A stretch of 64,000 nt of DNA from Branchiostoma floridae (taxonomy: Eukaryota > Chordata > Leptocardii > Amphioxiformes > Branchiostomatidae): NCBI RefSeq assembly GCF_000003815.2, contig NC_049979.1, forward strand, positions 15,724,393-15,788,392, in the 5' to 3' direction. Below are positions 13,335 to 25,384 of the stretch, in pieces. Every line of letters starts with the position of its first letter. Position 1 is the first letter of the stretch. The notes under the pieces are model-generated. The model saw only the letters and a list, made by a program, of their open reading frames with translations. It was not told the DNA's origin and made no database searches. The position numbers and the translations under genes are program-made.

Positions 13335-16300
13335 ATGGCCTGGGGTGAGCCGGCAGGGTACCAGGGCCTCCAGTCTGAGGAGGAACAACTGGAGATGGTC
13401 CTGAGGCTGTCCATGCAGGAGACAGGTACAACTAACTACAGGAAGTCCAGACCAGAGATTTGTTCTTTTAGGTTTTAGTTCTATCATATACAATTTGAAA
13501 CAGAGCTATAAGGGTATGGCCCTATACAACATATACTGGTACATGTATATCTAACATGCGTTTTGATCCAGATTCAGCTGACCTCCCAAATTTGATGATC
13601 CTGGGGGAGGAAATGAAATCAGATGAAATCACCATGTAGTACTAGTATGTACCAATACAGTGTACTTGTACTATGTACCGCATCTAATATAAGCTGACAA
13701 AAACATGGAGCTGATGAACGATATCAGGACTTTGAAATTTTAGTTTATTTTATTTGATCATAGAACAATTTTTTGTTCCATTCATCTCGATATTGTTATT
13801 AAGATCGGTGTATGAATCATTGATTACTAAGAAATTCTTACTTCTTGAATTTTTCAAATATGAAGGGAGTCACGTTTTAAAAGTACCATACTGCTGGCTA
13901 ATAGCAGTTGTTTGTCCATGACATGAGAACATTCTAGGCTCTGGCTTGTACAAGTCACAGTTTGTTTCTAGGTGTTGCTGTCATTAATGTAAACACATAA
14001 TAAGTGAAGGCATGTTGTGTTTCAGAACAGAGTCTGCTCACACACAGTGCTTGAAGGCTGTCACCATCCAACTAACCAACCCATATATTGCTGCAAGTAT
14101 TGAATATCACTTTAGTGGTTGAAAAAGATAATGTCGCCATGAGAAAAGCACTGAACATACTAGTAACTAGATTGTAGTGATGTATTATGCATGTCTTCCT
14201 AGAGCGTGTAGACTAATCATTGGTGTTGCTTGCTGTAGGGTTGCATATATATGTATGCATGCATATAAATCTGTCATGTCACTGTGCTTTGATGTTTACA
14301 TAATATATACGTCATGTACACTACCAAATAAAAAAGAACAGGTCTGAGACTGGTAAAAGGAACAAACTGATCTGTCCAGCAGGTTTACAGTGCATATGCA
14401 ACATATTATGTATGTTAAAAGTCTTTTTTTATTTCCCCCTAGAACGAGCAAACCTGCGTGCAGCCCTGCTGCTGTCTGCGGAGGAGGCTGGGGTTGAGGC
14501 TGAGGAGGTGCTGACCACGCCCGAGGAGTCCTTGCCTGGGCTGTCTGACCAGGAGAACAGTGATGAGGAGGATATCGTAGGGGATAAAGGTATGTCCGGG
14601 TGTGGATGTTCTGTGCTGAACTCAGACCACTTTGTATATCATGCTGTGTAGCTATTGTTTCAGGTGTTCATTATATTTATAACAGATTGTGTGCAATATT
14701 GTAGGACATATTTTGGCAGTCAACATTGGGAGTGGGGATGATGAAGACAGTTCTAATACTTTGAATTTGATTTGAAAGTCATCACTTATAATGGTACAAA
14801 AGAAGATTTGTTTGATTTTTCAAAGAAGCTGCTACCATGGTCAAATATTAATCTGGACACCACACCCATCTTACAAAATGTCTATTGTAAACAGAGTTTT
14901 CTATGATAGTGTACAAAGCTCAAATATGATAGTGAGATCCCAGGAATAGAAGATTACAGCAAGCTGTAAGTATCTGGGTGTGAGTCCGATATAATCATAG
15001 TCTGATCTGACAGGGTGTTATGGACCAGTGTTTTCATATCTAATCTCCCTGTGGTTGAGCAGAGCCTCATATATCCAGCATGAATCATGTCTGGTGGAGG
15101 AAGTGACTGACCTTGTAACATGTATCAGGTTTCCATGTTTACGTGACATGTTGTGCGTCAGAAAATAGGCACAACCCTAGCAACAGTGGTTAGCCTTGGA
15201 CCATCCTTTCAATGAAAGTGGATACTGCTGTGTTGGTGCCACCTGTGTTTGTATGTACAAATGCTACTAAGTTGTTATTGCAAGAAGTGTACCCCCTAGA
15301 AGAATGTATAGGATATACTTCTAGTGACCAGATTTGACCATGGCATTGTTTTCAGAAATATTGGTCTGTAGAATGTTTTCTTTACCCAAGCATAGATAAA
15401 AGAGCTTATTGTCTCAATTCACAACATCAAAGGTTTGAAATCATTTCCATAAAATAAAGAAATGTTTCAAGTATGACAACTTCCATCTTGCTTAACACAC
15501 AGGTAAGGCAGTGCATGTATATAGAATTTAGAATGCAGAAAGAGATGAACAGGGGTTCTCTTGAATTGGTGATATTGGTTGTACACAACTACAAAAAATA
15601 GTGCACAAAAACACCCAGTGCAGGGAGAAAATATAAGTCTGACCAATGTTGACAGGCACAGCAGTCTGTAAAAGCTCATAGGCTCAGGCTGTGCACCACA
15701 TCCCTGGATAGCAACAGCTACAAACTTTCTTCAAGGCCAGTAAACACTCCAGCTGTTGGGAATAGTCCTGGCTTATAGCCAGTCTCTGGTAGACTAAAAT
15801 AGATGCAAACAGTAACTCCCAATTCCTGCCATTTGTGAAGAGCACCTTCTGACCTGACTTTGCGACAGCTGCAATGTTGTGAGTCTTCCGTGACTTGTGC
15901 AGAGTTTATTTTTTAGTTGGCTTGGGAGAATTTCACCTTCAAGGTCTCTTTGAATGACATCAACTGTTAACTCTACAAGTAACTTCAATTCTTTAGAAGG
16001 AGAATCTAATCAAAACACATTTTTCCTCCTTTTTTTTTTTTAAGAGCCGTGGCAGGCCAGTTGATATGCTCAGTCACACTGTGGCGTAGGGATAACTCAA
16101 CCTTTTTACAGCCTATATTTCAACATTATTCCGGAAGCATCCTTAAGACAGGAGAGGTCAGCTATCTCAGACCAGGCATCCCAACCATGATCAGCTGACT
16201 TGAGTTTTGCATGTTATATCAGAAGTAACTAATGGCTGCACATTCCACTGGATGGGTGTAAGCCTCCTCAAGGAAACACTGTCATTTCTCAAGGGCTACG

Positions 16301-19300
16301 TGGAGTCTAAGTATAGAATCTTAAGGGTACTGGACTTCTACTGGTCATTCTGATCTTGAAAATGTCAAGGTCTTCTTAAACCATATATGTAAAGCTTTAT
16401 GGTATACATGGTAGCAATGTGAGCATTGATGCTGATATGAAGTGACTGCATGGTAGAAAAGCCTATTTATTACCCATACCAAAGACTGGTAACAACATAC
16501 CCCTTTACAATTAAGAAACATTGGTCATCCCCATAGATACTGCTTTTTCCACTGACTCTGTGTTTGGCTTAAAATTTGATGACTTTTAATCTCTTTACAC
16601 TATGCAAATTAATCTCTCTTTCTATAAAACACTGTTAAAAACTATATAGAGTACAAATCTCTTTCAAACTGAAGATGATATCAGCAGTACCATTAGCAGC
16701 CAAAGTCTCCCATTTCTTCAGACATGTACAATTGAAGGTCATATTGGCCATCATATGCTGAAGCTGTTCTGCCATGTTGTCCCAGGGATGGACTTTACAG
16801 AGGTGTATGAGGACACCTGCTCAACAGCTGCAGTTGTTGTGAGGTTAGGGGACACCAACGTCCTGAGGGGGCTCATCGAGAATGACAGGGACCTGGAAGT
16901 ACCTGACAACAGAGGCTGGAGACCCCTCCATGAGGCGGCCCATGCAGACCAGCAGGACTGCCTGAAAATGCTGTTAGATGGTAAGTAAAAAGTATAGTCT
17001 GAGACTTTCACACTGCACCAATGTGCATGATTCAATGACAGCTACATTTCTGTGCGACTGTATTCCTTTGCTGGCACACACACACACACATAAGTTTTCC
17101 TTTCACGTAAGTTTTTTTTTCTAACAAAAGGCAGGAATGAGGTATTTTGGTAGAAAGCTGGTATTAAAATGCTGTAAAGTGCTTACTAATGGGAATTTGG
17201 TTCACCTATTAGGAATGACAGTTAGAGGGAAAGAAACTGCCAGCCTTTTAAAGTAACAAGATAAAACTTGAAACTGACTGCCATTTTACTTTGTCCCTAG
17301 ATGCCCTTCACAGTGTAAGAGCCCCAGAGTTTCTAGGCTTGTCTGCTTGGGATTTTCCAGTTAGATGTTCATATCAACAATGTTTTACAGGGTAATCATG
17401 AGTCCATTCCAAATGTGGATATGTCTGACTATGTAAAGGTTACAGCAAAGATGCAATGTTTCCCTTCATCAGTCACAAACACCTGTCCTTCTGATGAAAT
17501 GCCCATGCCATAGGGATGCTTCAGTCCATCCTTCTGTGTCAGTAGGTACTGTAGAAACTTCCCATCTGTACCAAACTGCAGTACCTTTCCCTCACCCCTG
17601 TCAGCTACGAGGAGGCGCTGTTGATCATCCACACAAACCCCCATGGGCCAACTGAAGCCCCCACTCTCTCTTCTACCCTCTCCTTCAATTCTGAACTTGA
17701 GACGTCCATCAGATGAGAAGACCTTGATGCAGTTGTTGCCTTCGTCTGAGATGATGACCTCACCTGACTTGTTGACTGCCACGTGTGCTACTGCGGCAAA
17801 CGGACCCTCTTCACTCAAGACATAAGGAAAATGTCTGACAGCCTTTCCCTCATTACTGTACACTCTTACATTTCTTTTTGAAAACTCTGTCACATACAAG
17901 AGGCTACTGACAGGACACATTGCAATGCTTTTTGGGTCCACTAGGAGGGCATCAGCAAATGTTCGTTTGTGGCGACCATCACTGTTGAAAACTTTTACGG
18001 ACTTGTTTCCCAGATCCACAATGTACACATTCCCTTCGGAGCCAATAGCAAGGTCTGTCGGACGGGAGAGGTCTTCGTCCTTCAGCGTTGTAGAAAAACT
18101 GTTTACATGCTTCCATGAGATTGAGTCAAACATCTGGATGCGCCCATTATGACTGTCTGCAACAAGTATGAGGTTATCTGTGGACACAGCAATGCCCCTT
18201 GGGTGGTCAAACTGTCCATGCCTTTCTCCCCTGTTCCCCAACATGTATTTCTTTTTCACACCAGGTATGTGCACGGTGCCTTTTGCCTGTCTGATTTCCT
18301 CTTTCCTTCCTGCCATCCCATCATCACTGTGTTGTTGAGTTGAAGCCTCTTGTTTTGTGGTGTCTGTTAAAGTAGGGCCCTGAAGGTTTAGCAAAGGATT
18401 TAGCTCAATTTGGCCCAGATGTTGTCGACTATTACCAACAGCAGCTGGGTGAAACACCATGTGATCCCCCTGTAAGAACTGACTCTTTTCTGCCCCTTCT
18501 GTACCAACAAGCTTGCCAAGTTTTTCCTCTACTTGCTTGATAGGTTTGTAGTTCCTTCTATCACTTGAGATGGTGTTATGAGCCCTGTCCATGGTTGATA
18601 TCAACTCCACAATGTGTTCCTCCTGATCTGTTTTGCTCACTTTGACAGAGTCTGAGATTCTGCTGTAGTTCTCCTGAATCTGTCTCAGCAGACTTTCCTT
18701 CTCGATTCTAATGCGGCCAATCAGAGTCTTAGCAGCCATCTTGACATGTCTCTCCACCTTCAGTTTGTTAAGCTTTAACCTCTGTTCCTCTTCAGAAAGT
18801 CGAACTATTTTAGATCCGTACTCTTCCAGTTTGTTCCTGCCCTTTTCCAGGAGACCATTTATTTCTGTGTGACTCTTCTCAATAACTTCTTCAAGTTTGG
18901 ACACTGAGTGTTGACTATGGCTGTGGGAGATGCACTCTCTACAGATGACATCATCACATGTGTTACAGTGGTGGCTCAGGTCTTCATTTCCATGAACCCT
19001 ACACATACTTAAGTCTGACTCACTGTTACCTTGGGTTGGGACCTGTTTATGAAGTAGGTCCTTCATACTGACAATCCAGAAGTTGTCTGGAAGCGCTGTT
19101 ACTCCCCCTTCAGGAAGTGTGGTGTCAGCTCGACAGTAGGGGCAGAGGAACTTGGGTCTCTCCTCAGCATAGTCCTGTAGGCACCTCTCACAGAAGGTGT
19201 GAAGACAGGGAAGAGCCTTGGGTTGTTTAAACGTGTCCAGGCACAACCAACACTGTAGGAACTCATCCTTGATACATTTGGGCAACTCTTCTTTCATAGC

Positions 19301-22300
19301 CATACTGTTTTGTATCCAACAAAACCTGTAAATTTTCTAACAGTCAATGTTGTAAACTTTAACAACATAACGTAACCTGGTACATCAGCTTGGTACATGG
19401 CATGGTGGTAAATAAAGGCTTATCAGCGCAGGCTTGTTCAGGTTTCCTGGGCTCTATTGTTCTCTTCTCAGCTTACAGGTCTACATTTCACAAAAGGTGT
19501 TTACTTATGGTTTGGTCAGCAGCCAACTGACAGGATTGCCAAGTATGCAGCTGTAACTGTTGCTATACCTTTTGCGGCTAACATAAGAGATAGAACAGGA
19601 AATTGACCTTTTTTTAGATATGCATATCAAAATCAGAAATTTCCATTTAATGACTATGTGATCATCAAAAGAAGGATACATTGTATAAGAAATTGCTGTT
19701 AAAGTAATACGTGTGTAACCAATCTAGGTATATGTTTCTTGTAGCTTGTATTTTTGTAGCCTGCACATGAACAAAACACCCAATCATCACATTTTGAATG
19801 TATTGTTTAAATGTTACGTTAGAAATATATCAAAGCACATGCTAATCAAATATAATGATCTCTGGTATTTGCATTTCTTTTGTATTCAACTGTTAAGATA
19901 ACATTAAAAACCTCAGTGTTTTGTCTCTAAAATGTTTTAATTTATTTTGATATAAACTGAAATTGAACACTTTTAAAGCACAAAAAGCGTTTGTATTTGT
20001 CTGATAAAGTGATGCCAAAGTTCTGCATCTTATTTGTTGCCATGACGAAGGCCCCCATGATAAATGGCAGCTAGTACTAGAGGCTGGTGCGGGCTGCCGC
20101 TATGGTTGTATGAGGGCGCTAGTGGAGGGTGAGTGCCCAACCTGCAGGTTTGGAAGAGCCATAGAGAATGTGACTGTGACGCACAACCTTCTAACCTCGC
20201 ATCACGTACTAGCCTGGAGGTTATCCTGGTTACGGACCTGACCAGGGTGATGTCCAGGCTAACCATGTACACCACTTACTGTACTTTCATGCTTGTTGAG
20301 CATGATGAATGTTACTTGTTTTTTATGCACTTCTCACGTGTACAGACCAGCTGATGTCTCATGGATTGAGGGAGAAACTTGATTTTAAAGATATGTTTTA
20401 GGCTTTCTTGCTGAAAATGTTCCCTAACACATCTCTCACCGGATGTTGGAAATCTTTATCCTTTTTTAAATTTTTCTTCCACATTGACATTAACTGGTCT
20501 CCACATTTTACGAAAGTCATTGACAGCATTTGACTTCAAGTCTGAAGGAAGATGCTAGACTATTGCACAGTGCATCTTGATGGAGTCTTGACACAGTGAC
20601 ATGCAATTGGAGCAATAGGCATGTTGTCTGTAGTAACCTGCTACTAAGCAAAAGTAGTGCTTGTTGACTGTTGTGCTAACTGGTAGACTGGTGTTTACTG
20701 GTTTGTATTATACGTAATTTCTAGATTGATACACACATTAGGTTAGACAAACATAGCCACTAGAATCTACTGTGTAGATCTATTTGTCACTTGTTTTGAT
20801 TCTCAAAAATGTTTGCTGATATCACACAGACCAAACATGGACTATGAATTGGTGTGTAGATGTTTAGGATGTACTAAACTAACCCAGCACTGTTTAAATT
20901 TAAATTTTACTGAAATGCACAGACATATACTCTAAACATTAAGTCTAAGCAACTATATTCACAAATCATTTGAATGAAATGAAAATATCCTTTGACATAC
21001 ATGCCTTTGACGGTCTGTAATCTCTGCACCATAACAGATGACTGTTCCCCCATCCATGAATGTGTTATATTTCCAGCTGGAGTTGAGGTGAATGTGAGGA
21101 ACTATGAAGGAGAGACAGCCCTGTACCTGGCAGCTGAGAAGGGCCATGTGGACTGTATGGTGCTGCTACTGGAGGCTGGGGCTGATCTGGAGATACCCAA
21201 TAATGAGGAGGCCACGCCTCTACTCAAAGGTACAATTACGTATACATTGTACTTTGTTTTGTTTTTTCCTGAAGTGTGGTTATGTAACAAAAGAAGAGAA
21301 AACCTGAAAGTGTGACTCAAAGTTTTTCGTTGCCTAAAAATCTTTTCAATTAATGATTTAATTTTCAATTTGATTTGGTTTGACTTCTACAGGTGATATA
21401 ATAGAGTTATCCAAATGGTTGGTTAACAGAAAAAGTAATATAAACTATATTCTGACCCTAGATTCAAGTGAACCATCTAAAATGACTGCTTACACAGTGT
21501 ATGAAGTAGCTCGACTTCAAGTCATATCAAATATCATCATTGTTAGAGATGGTAACTAAGACTGGAAGATTTGATATCATTACTGTTATTTGGCTATCCA
21601 ATAATGACAACTAAAGGTGCACTCTCACTGCACTTGCGTCAAGCTTGGGTCACTGCAGGGTTCAAAAGATACTCAATGAATTTCAGAGATAAAGAACAAA
21701 TTTTCTTTTTGTGTATGTTGTCATCTTCTAAGTCATACTTTTACATATTTTGCAATATCTAGATTATAAAAAACCTTGCAGTGACGCAAGCTTGACGCAA
21801 GTGCAGTGAGAGTGCACCTTAAGACTGTAAGATTTGCTGTATAACAAGTTGTGTAACCACTGGTTTGTGCTGTACTCAGCTGTGGAGGTGGGCAGCAGGG
21901 AGGTGGTACAGCTGCTGTTGGACCGTGATGTCAACGTGAACAGCAAGTTCTGTAATGGCTGGGCTCCTCTTCACGAGGCAGCATCCCAGGGACAGGCAGG
22001 TGAGCTACAACTGGGGACAGTCATGGAAAATTTTAAATGAACAGAAGTTATATTATATTGCAACATAAGGTAATGTTTGTTGCTTATATTGTCTCATGTG
22101 GTGTTGATCTTAAACCATCACAGTTTTTCAATTAACACTAGGTCCGGGCAGGGAATGCATGTAGCTACCTGTAGCTTAAGGGTGCAATATGATAAAGTTT
22201 CTTTTAGTATTCAAATGGATGTTCTTTTGGTAATGGAAACAGTTGAGGTACAGTAGCTGTTGTTGTAATAAGTTTTTTTCTTGCCACATCACCAGACATA

Positions 22301-25300
22301 GTGAGACTGTTGGTGGAACATGGTGCCCAGCTGGACATCAGGGATGAGTACGGCCGGACTGCTGTGTTTGTGGCTGCCCAGTACGGCAAACTGGAATGTC
22401 TCCGCATACTTCTGGATGAGTGTAAGTCTCTCCATGGTCAAGTTTGACTATCATCAAAGTTAGTGAATATTTGCCATTTCTATATGCTGTTTTATATTTG
22501 TAAATTGACATTTTTCGGGTTGTCTATATATCTATTATGGATCCATGGCAAAAATGTTTACTTTATGTCTGATGTTTTTTTCAAATGAGCTTGTAGATAT
22601 GCGTCTTTGGTAGGTAGGTAATAGATAATAATGGTATTATTGTTCCTTTCATACATGAGTCATTTTTCTTGTATTGGATGTGGGCAAGAGAATATGACAT
22701 TAAATACATACCTGACTTGCATATTTTCAGATGTAGCCTATAGTAGTGAGTGTTTTGGGGCAGTGAAAGTGCTATGATGTTCTACATATTTATAAAACCC
22801 AGAGTCGCTACATTCTCCTTTATATTCCCTTCCTGCAGCCAGTGACAACCTTGTGAACACCAGGACAGAAGACGGGGCTTCACCCCTGTACCTAGCTGCT
22901 CAGGAGGACCATCTGGACTGTGTACAGCTGCTTCTACAGAGGGGGGCTGATGCCAACATGACAACTGATGCTGCAGCTTTGCCTGTACATATTGCTGCAG
23001 AGAAGGGGAACTACAGGTAAGACAGGGAAGAGTCTTCACCCTAATCCCAACCTCAAATCTGATGCCAACATGCTGAGTGATGCTGCAGCTTTGCCTGTGC
23101 ACAGATCCTGCAGAAAAGCCGGGGAAAGGACAGGATTATTATGTTTACCAGATTTTTCCTAGCCTTGTGTTTAATGGTAATCTTAGAACTCTGGAAGAAA
23201 TCATGTTACCCGGTATGAATTAAAGATGACAATATACATGTAGTGCTGAAGCTGTTTGTACTTGTATGGATGATAGACTGCTTTGTTAAGTGCAATAGTC
23301 TGACTGATAATGATTCCCTCTATTTCCACCAGTGTGTTAGAGCTTCTTGTTCCGGTGACGACCCAAGAAGCTCTGGACCGGTGCGGCATGAGTCCGATAC
23401 ACTCTGCCGTGGAGGGTGACCAACCAGAGTGCCTTCAGCTCCTGATCGACCATGGCTTTGATGTCAACCGCCAGCTGTCCTGGACCTACAGCAAGTCATT
23501 TGAGGACAGGAGACAGACCCCTGTGTATTTTGCTGTGGACAACAACAGTGAGGAGTGTGTGAGGATACTACTGGAAGCTGGGGCGGACCCCAACCTAGAC
23601 GAGATCAACTGTCTCCTCATGGCCCTGAGGCACAAAAACTTCAACATCACCAAGATGCTGATAGAGCATGGTGCAGACTGTAACTCCAACTTTGTCATCA
23701 ACACAGGGCTGTTCCCCTCCACTATTGCTTTTGCTTATGAAGATGAGCGACTGCTGAAGCTTGTGTTGGACGGAGGGGCACAGGCAGAGACGTGCTTTTT
23801 ATGCCAGTATGTACATCTTCATCTTACAAATGTTTTTTAGGCTTTTAGTGAAAGTTTATTGAAGTTGTTGAAGTCAGTATCTCCAACATGTCTGTTTGCA
23901 TTTTCTAAGCTATCACAAGAATTATCATGAGAGGTTAAGATCTGTCTGCTCTCTTAACCCAAACCTTTTACCACATGGCAGTGCTGAACTTTCCCATCCA
24001 GATGTAAGCTACGAGCCTGTCAGAGCTGCCCATAATAGGATCTGTCTTGGTTATTTCTGTTGCTTGTTTCCATATGGGTTGTGTCTGCACAATGGGGGCA
24101 ATCCTTTCTGATACTTTCTAAGATAGCTTAAGGCATGTTGTCTCCTCTAAGTAACTTAAAATGGAAACAGGTCTTTGGTTTTGGCCTGCCTTTTGCTATA
24201 TTGAGTGTTTTTGATGCAATTTGGAATTTTGCCAGTTTCCACAAACATGTAGTGACAGAACTTACCCTTAAGGAAATCATTTGATACAGGATCATCCTTG
24301 GCATTTAAAGAAGTTTTGGGTGGGGATTGCGCAAGTCCAAATCTCAGAGTTTGATGATAAAGAGTATTATTAAGGAATGTCTGTTATCTGTTGACTTTTT
24401 TTCAGCATTGGAAATGGCAGACACCCAGTCAAATGGATGACATCCACCATTAATGACACCCAGTTCTGTGAATATGCCTCTCTTCACTCCAACAAGTGAG
24501 TTCTTGTCTGTTTCATGACTTCTTACACATATTTGACAGTTTGGCATATAACTTTGCCATATTGGGTTTCTAATATACTGCTAGATGGAAATGTTGTTTG
24601 ATTGTTTATTTTTCCTTCAGCTTATTTTTCTTTTCTTCCATCAGACAGAGAGCAGGGACAATGGTGCGTCTCCTTCTGGACTATGTTGGGAACGTCCAAC
24701 TGTGCTCAGTGCTAAAGGACTGTGTCCAGGACAAATCAGAATGGGAAGACATCCAGAAGATTTCAGGTACTGTAAATGCAGAAATGTTCGCGGTGGATTA
24801 ATGTTCGCGGTTTTCGCGGAGAACACTTCACCGCAAATTTAAAACCACCGCGAACATTTTTCTATTGTGATATTAGATTGCAGTCTGTGGTGTTACCGCG
24901 AACTTAAATCCACCGCAAAAAGTCCTTTTTCCCGTTACCACGAAATTAAATTCCTGCGAAATTAAATACATTTACAGTACATGTCAACTAAATGCCAGTG
25001 TAGGCTGTGGAAGTACATTGTATTTTGTAGCTTTGTACATTAGAAATAAGACCACTGTTTAAACCTGTATGTTGTGGAAGGTGTTATTCAGGAGAAAGAC
25101 ATGTTACATATGTGTCCATCCCACTAGTAACTCCTGGCCCCATCTAACACCTCAGAACAATGCACCAGTCAGTACATGTATGATTATTTGGAGCTATAGT
25201 ATAAGAGGCCCGATGTTTTGTCCATCCCGCAGGTAACCCGCGCCCCCTGGTGCACCTGTGTCGCCTGATGATCCGCCACACGCTGGCGCAGGGCGGACAC

Positions 25301-25384
25301 CTGTCGGAGAAGGTGCTGAAGCTGCCCCTCCCCCAGGTCATGACACGGTTCCTCCTGCACAAGGACACAGCTTACAGGCTGTAG
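13335..25384 (+). CDS. ASB3: ASB3-like ankyrin repeat and SOCS box protein with N-terminal tandem UIM-like motifs (11 coding exons, 615 aa)
   Basis: Substrate receptor of an Elongin B/C-Cullin5 ubiquitin ligase by family. Coding exons: 13335-13425, 14443-14589, 16786-16980, 21077-21229, 21880-21999, 22296-22421, 22839-23016, 23333-23806, 24406-24495, 24645-24766, 25233-25384; total 1848 nt in frame. From residue 81 the protein begins MDFTEVYEDTCST, matching the usual ASB3 start, then about ten ankyrin repeats (GETALYLAAEKGH, GWAPLHEAASQG, GRTAVFVAAQYGK and others) and a C-terminal SOCS box (LVHLCRLMIRHTL near 570, LKLPLPQVMTRFLL). Residues 1-80 are extra. They carry EEEQLEMVLRLSMQE and ERANLRAALLLSAEE, both resembling ubiquitin-interacting motifs, followed by an acidic stretch. 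The exon frame opens after the acceptor at 13275 with no earlier ATG, so 13335 is the first start. Human ASB3 is 518 aa. A TRIM-type gene lies antisense in intron 3. Confidence 0.9.
13426..16785 (+). other. ASB3 introns 1 and 2
   Basis: Apart from the small coding exon 14443-14589, this stretch is A+T-rich intron. I found no additional splice-competent coding exon, RNA gene or clear inverted-repeat element in it. An open frame at 15467-15679 on the minus strand has no recognisable protein character. Confidence 0.5.
17075..17090. repeat. (CA)n microsatellite
   Basis: Eight uninterrupted CA units in ASB3 intron 3. Confidence 0.85.
17429..19303 (-). CDS. Intronless RING/B-box/coiled-coil/NHL protein (TRIM2/3/32/71-like), 624 aa, nested antisense in ASB3 intron 3
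   Basis: Probable E3 ubiquitin ligase of the TRIM-NHL type. The RING is C3HC4 with C18, C21, C33, H35, C38, C41, C54 and C57. A B-box 2 follows at about 100-140 (CRVHGNEDLSHHCNTC, then CRECISHSHSQHS). A charged coiled coil spans about 140-270 and a disordered linker follows. About six NHL blades fill residues 350-624, with repeats such as FDHPRGIAVS, DLGNKSVKVFNSDGR, DEGNNCIKVFSSDGR and DRGEGKVLQFGTDGK. No filamin/IG domain is seen between coiled coil and propeller, unlike TRIM2, TRIM3 and TRIM71. The whole frame is uninterrupted. Start ATG GCT ATG; the third codon is an alternative start. Lack of introns and nested position suggest retroposition, and such genes are known to be expanded in amphioxus. 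Exact orthology is not assigned. Confidence 0.85.
   Translation of the reverse strand: MAMKEELPKCIKDEFLQCWLCLDTFKQPKALPCLHTFCERCLQDYAEERPKFLCPYCRADTTLPEGGVTALPDNFWIVSMKDLLHKQVPTQGNSESDLSMCRVHGNEDLSHHCNTCDDVICRECISHSHSQHSVSKLEEVIEKSHTEINGLLEKGRNKLEEYGSKIVRLSEEEQRLKLNKLKVERHVKMAAKTLIGRIRIEKESLLRQIQENYSRISDSVKVSKTDQEEHIVELISTMDRAHNTISSDRRNYKPIKQVEEKLGKLVGTEGAEKSQFLQGDHMVFHPAAVGNSRQHLGQIELNPLLNLQGPTLTDTTKQEASTQQHSDDGMAGRKEEIRQAKGTVHIPGVKKKYMLGNRGERHGQFDHPRGIAVSTDNLILVADSHNGRIQMFDSISWKHVNSFSTTLKDEDLSRPTDLAIGSEGNVYIVDLGNKSVKVFNSDGRHKRTFADALLVDPKSIAMCPVSSLLYVTEFSKRNVRVYSNEGKAVRHFPYVLSEEGPFAAVAHVAVNKSGEVIISDEGNNCIKVFSSDGRLKFRIEGEGRRESGGFSWPMGVCVDDQQRLLVADRGEGKVLQFGTDGKFLQYLLTQKDGLKHPYGMGISSEGQVFVTDEGKHCIFAVTFT
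19304..21076. other. Remainder of ASB3 intron 3, upstream side of the TRIM-type gene
   Basis: A+T-rich noncoding DNA that must hold the promoter of the antisense intronless gene. The only structure I see is the short TAGCCTGG inverted repeat at 20210-20261. No TATA box at a convincing distance from 19303 was identified. Confidence 0.4.
20210..20261. repeat. Short TAGCCTGG-ended inverted repeat
   Basis: Ends TAGCCTGG (20210) and CCAGGCTA (to 20261) are exact inverse complements. The same 7-8 bp ends terminate the fold-back elements at 1435-1478 and 27985-28095, so this may be a small relic of the same family. Confidence 0.5.
21612..21822. mobile_element. MITE with 30-bp perfect terminal inverted repeats and TAA target duplication
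   Basis: The element proper is 21615-21819, starting AGGTGCACTCTC and ending with its exact inverse complement; perfect pairing runs about 30 bp and continues imperfectly to about 50 bp. It is flanked by TAA at 21612-21614 and 21820-21822. A 3-bp TAA/TTA duplication points to the PIF/Harbinger type. It is noncoding and lies in the ASB3 intron before exon 21880-21999. Confidence 0.85.
23061..23133 (+). pseudogene. Decayed duplicate of part of the preceding ASB3 exon
   Basis: About 45 nt from GATGCCAACATG through GCTGCAGCTTTGCCTGT closely match the 3' part of coding exon 22839-23016 (from 22949), then similarity fades over the next 30 nt (GCAGAGAAGGGG versus GCAGAAAAGCCG). It lies in the following intron, lacks the exon's start, and is not needed for the in-frame spliced model. 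It looks like a local tandem duplication now degenerating. Confidence 0.65.
24768..24979. mobile_element. TA-flanked MITE sitting on an ASB3 splice donor
   Basis: Ends are TA|CTGTAAATGCA and TTTACAG|TA. The body is built of inverted CGCGG/CCGCG-rich blocks. TA at both ends fits a Tc1/mariner-type target duplication. The left TA is at 24768-24769, inside the donor of the exon ending at 24766, so the intron begins GTA from the target followed by element sequence. A diverged relative lies at 58036-58217. Confidence 0.85.

Noticed and set aside
22782..23102. 106-residue minus-strand frame
   Set aside because: Antisense to an ASB3 ankyrin exon and its duplicated fragment; composition is explained by that.
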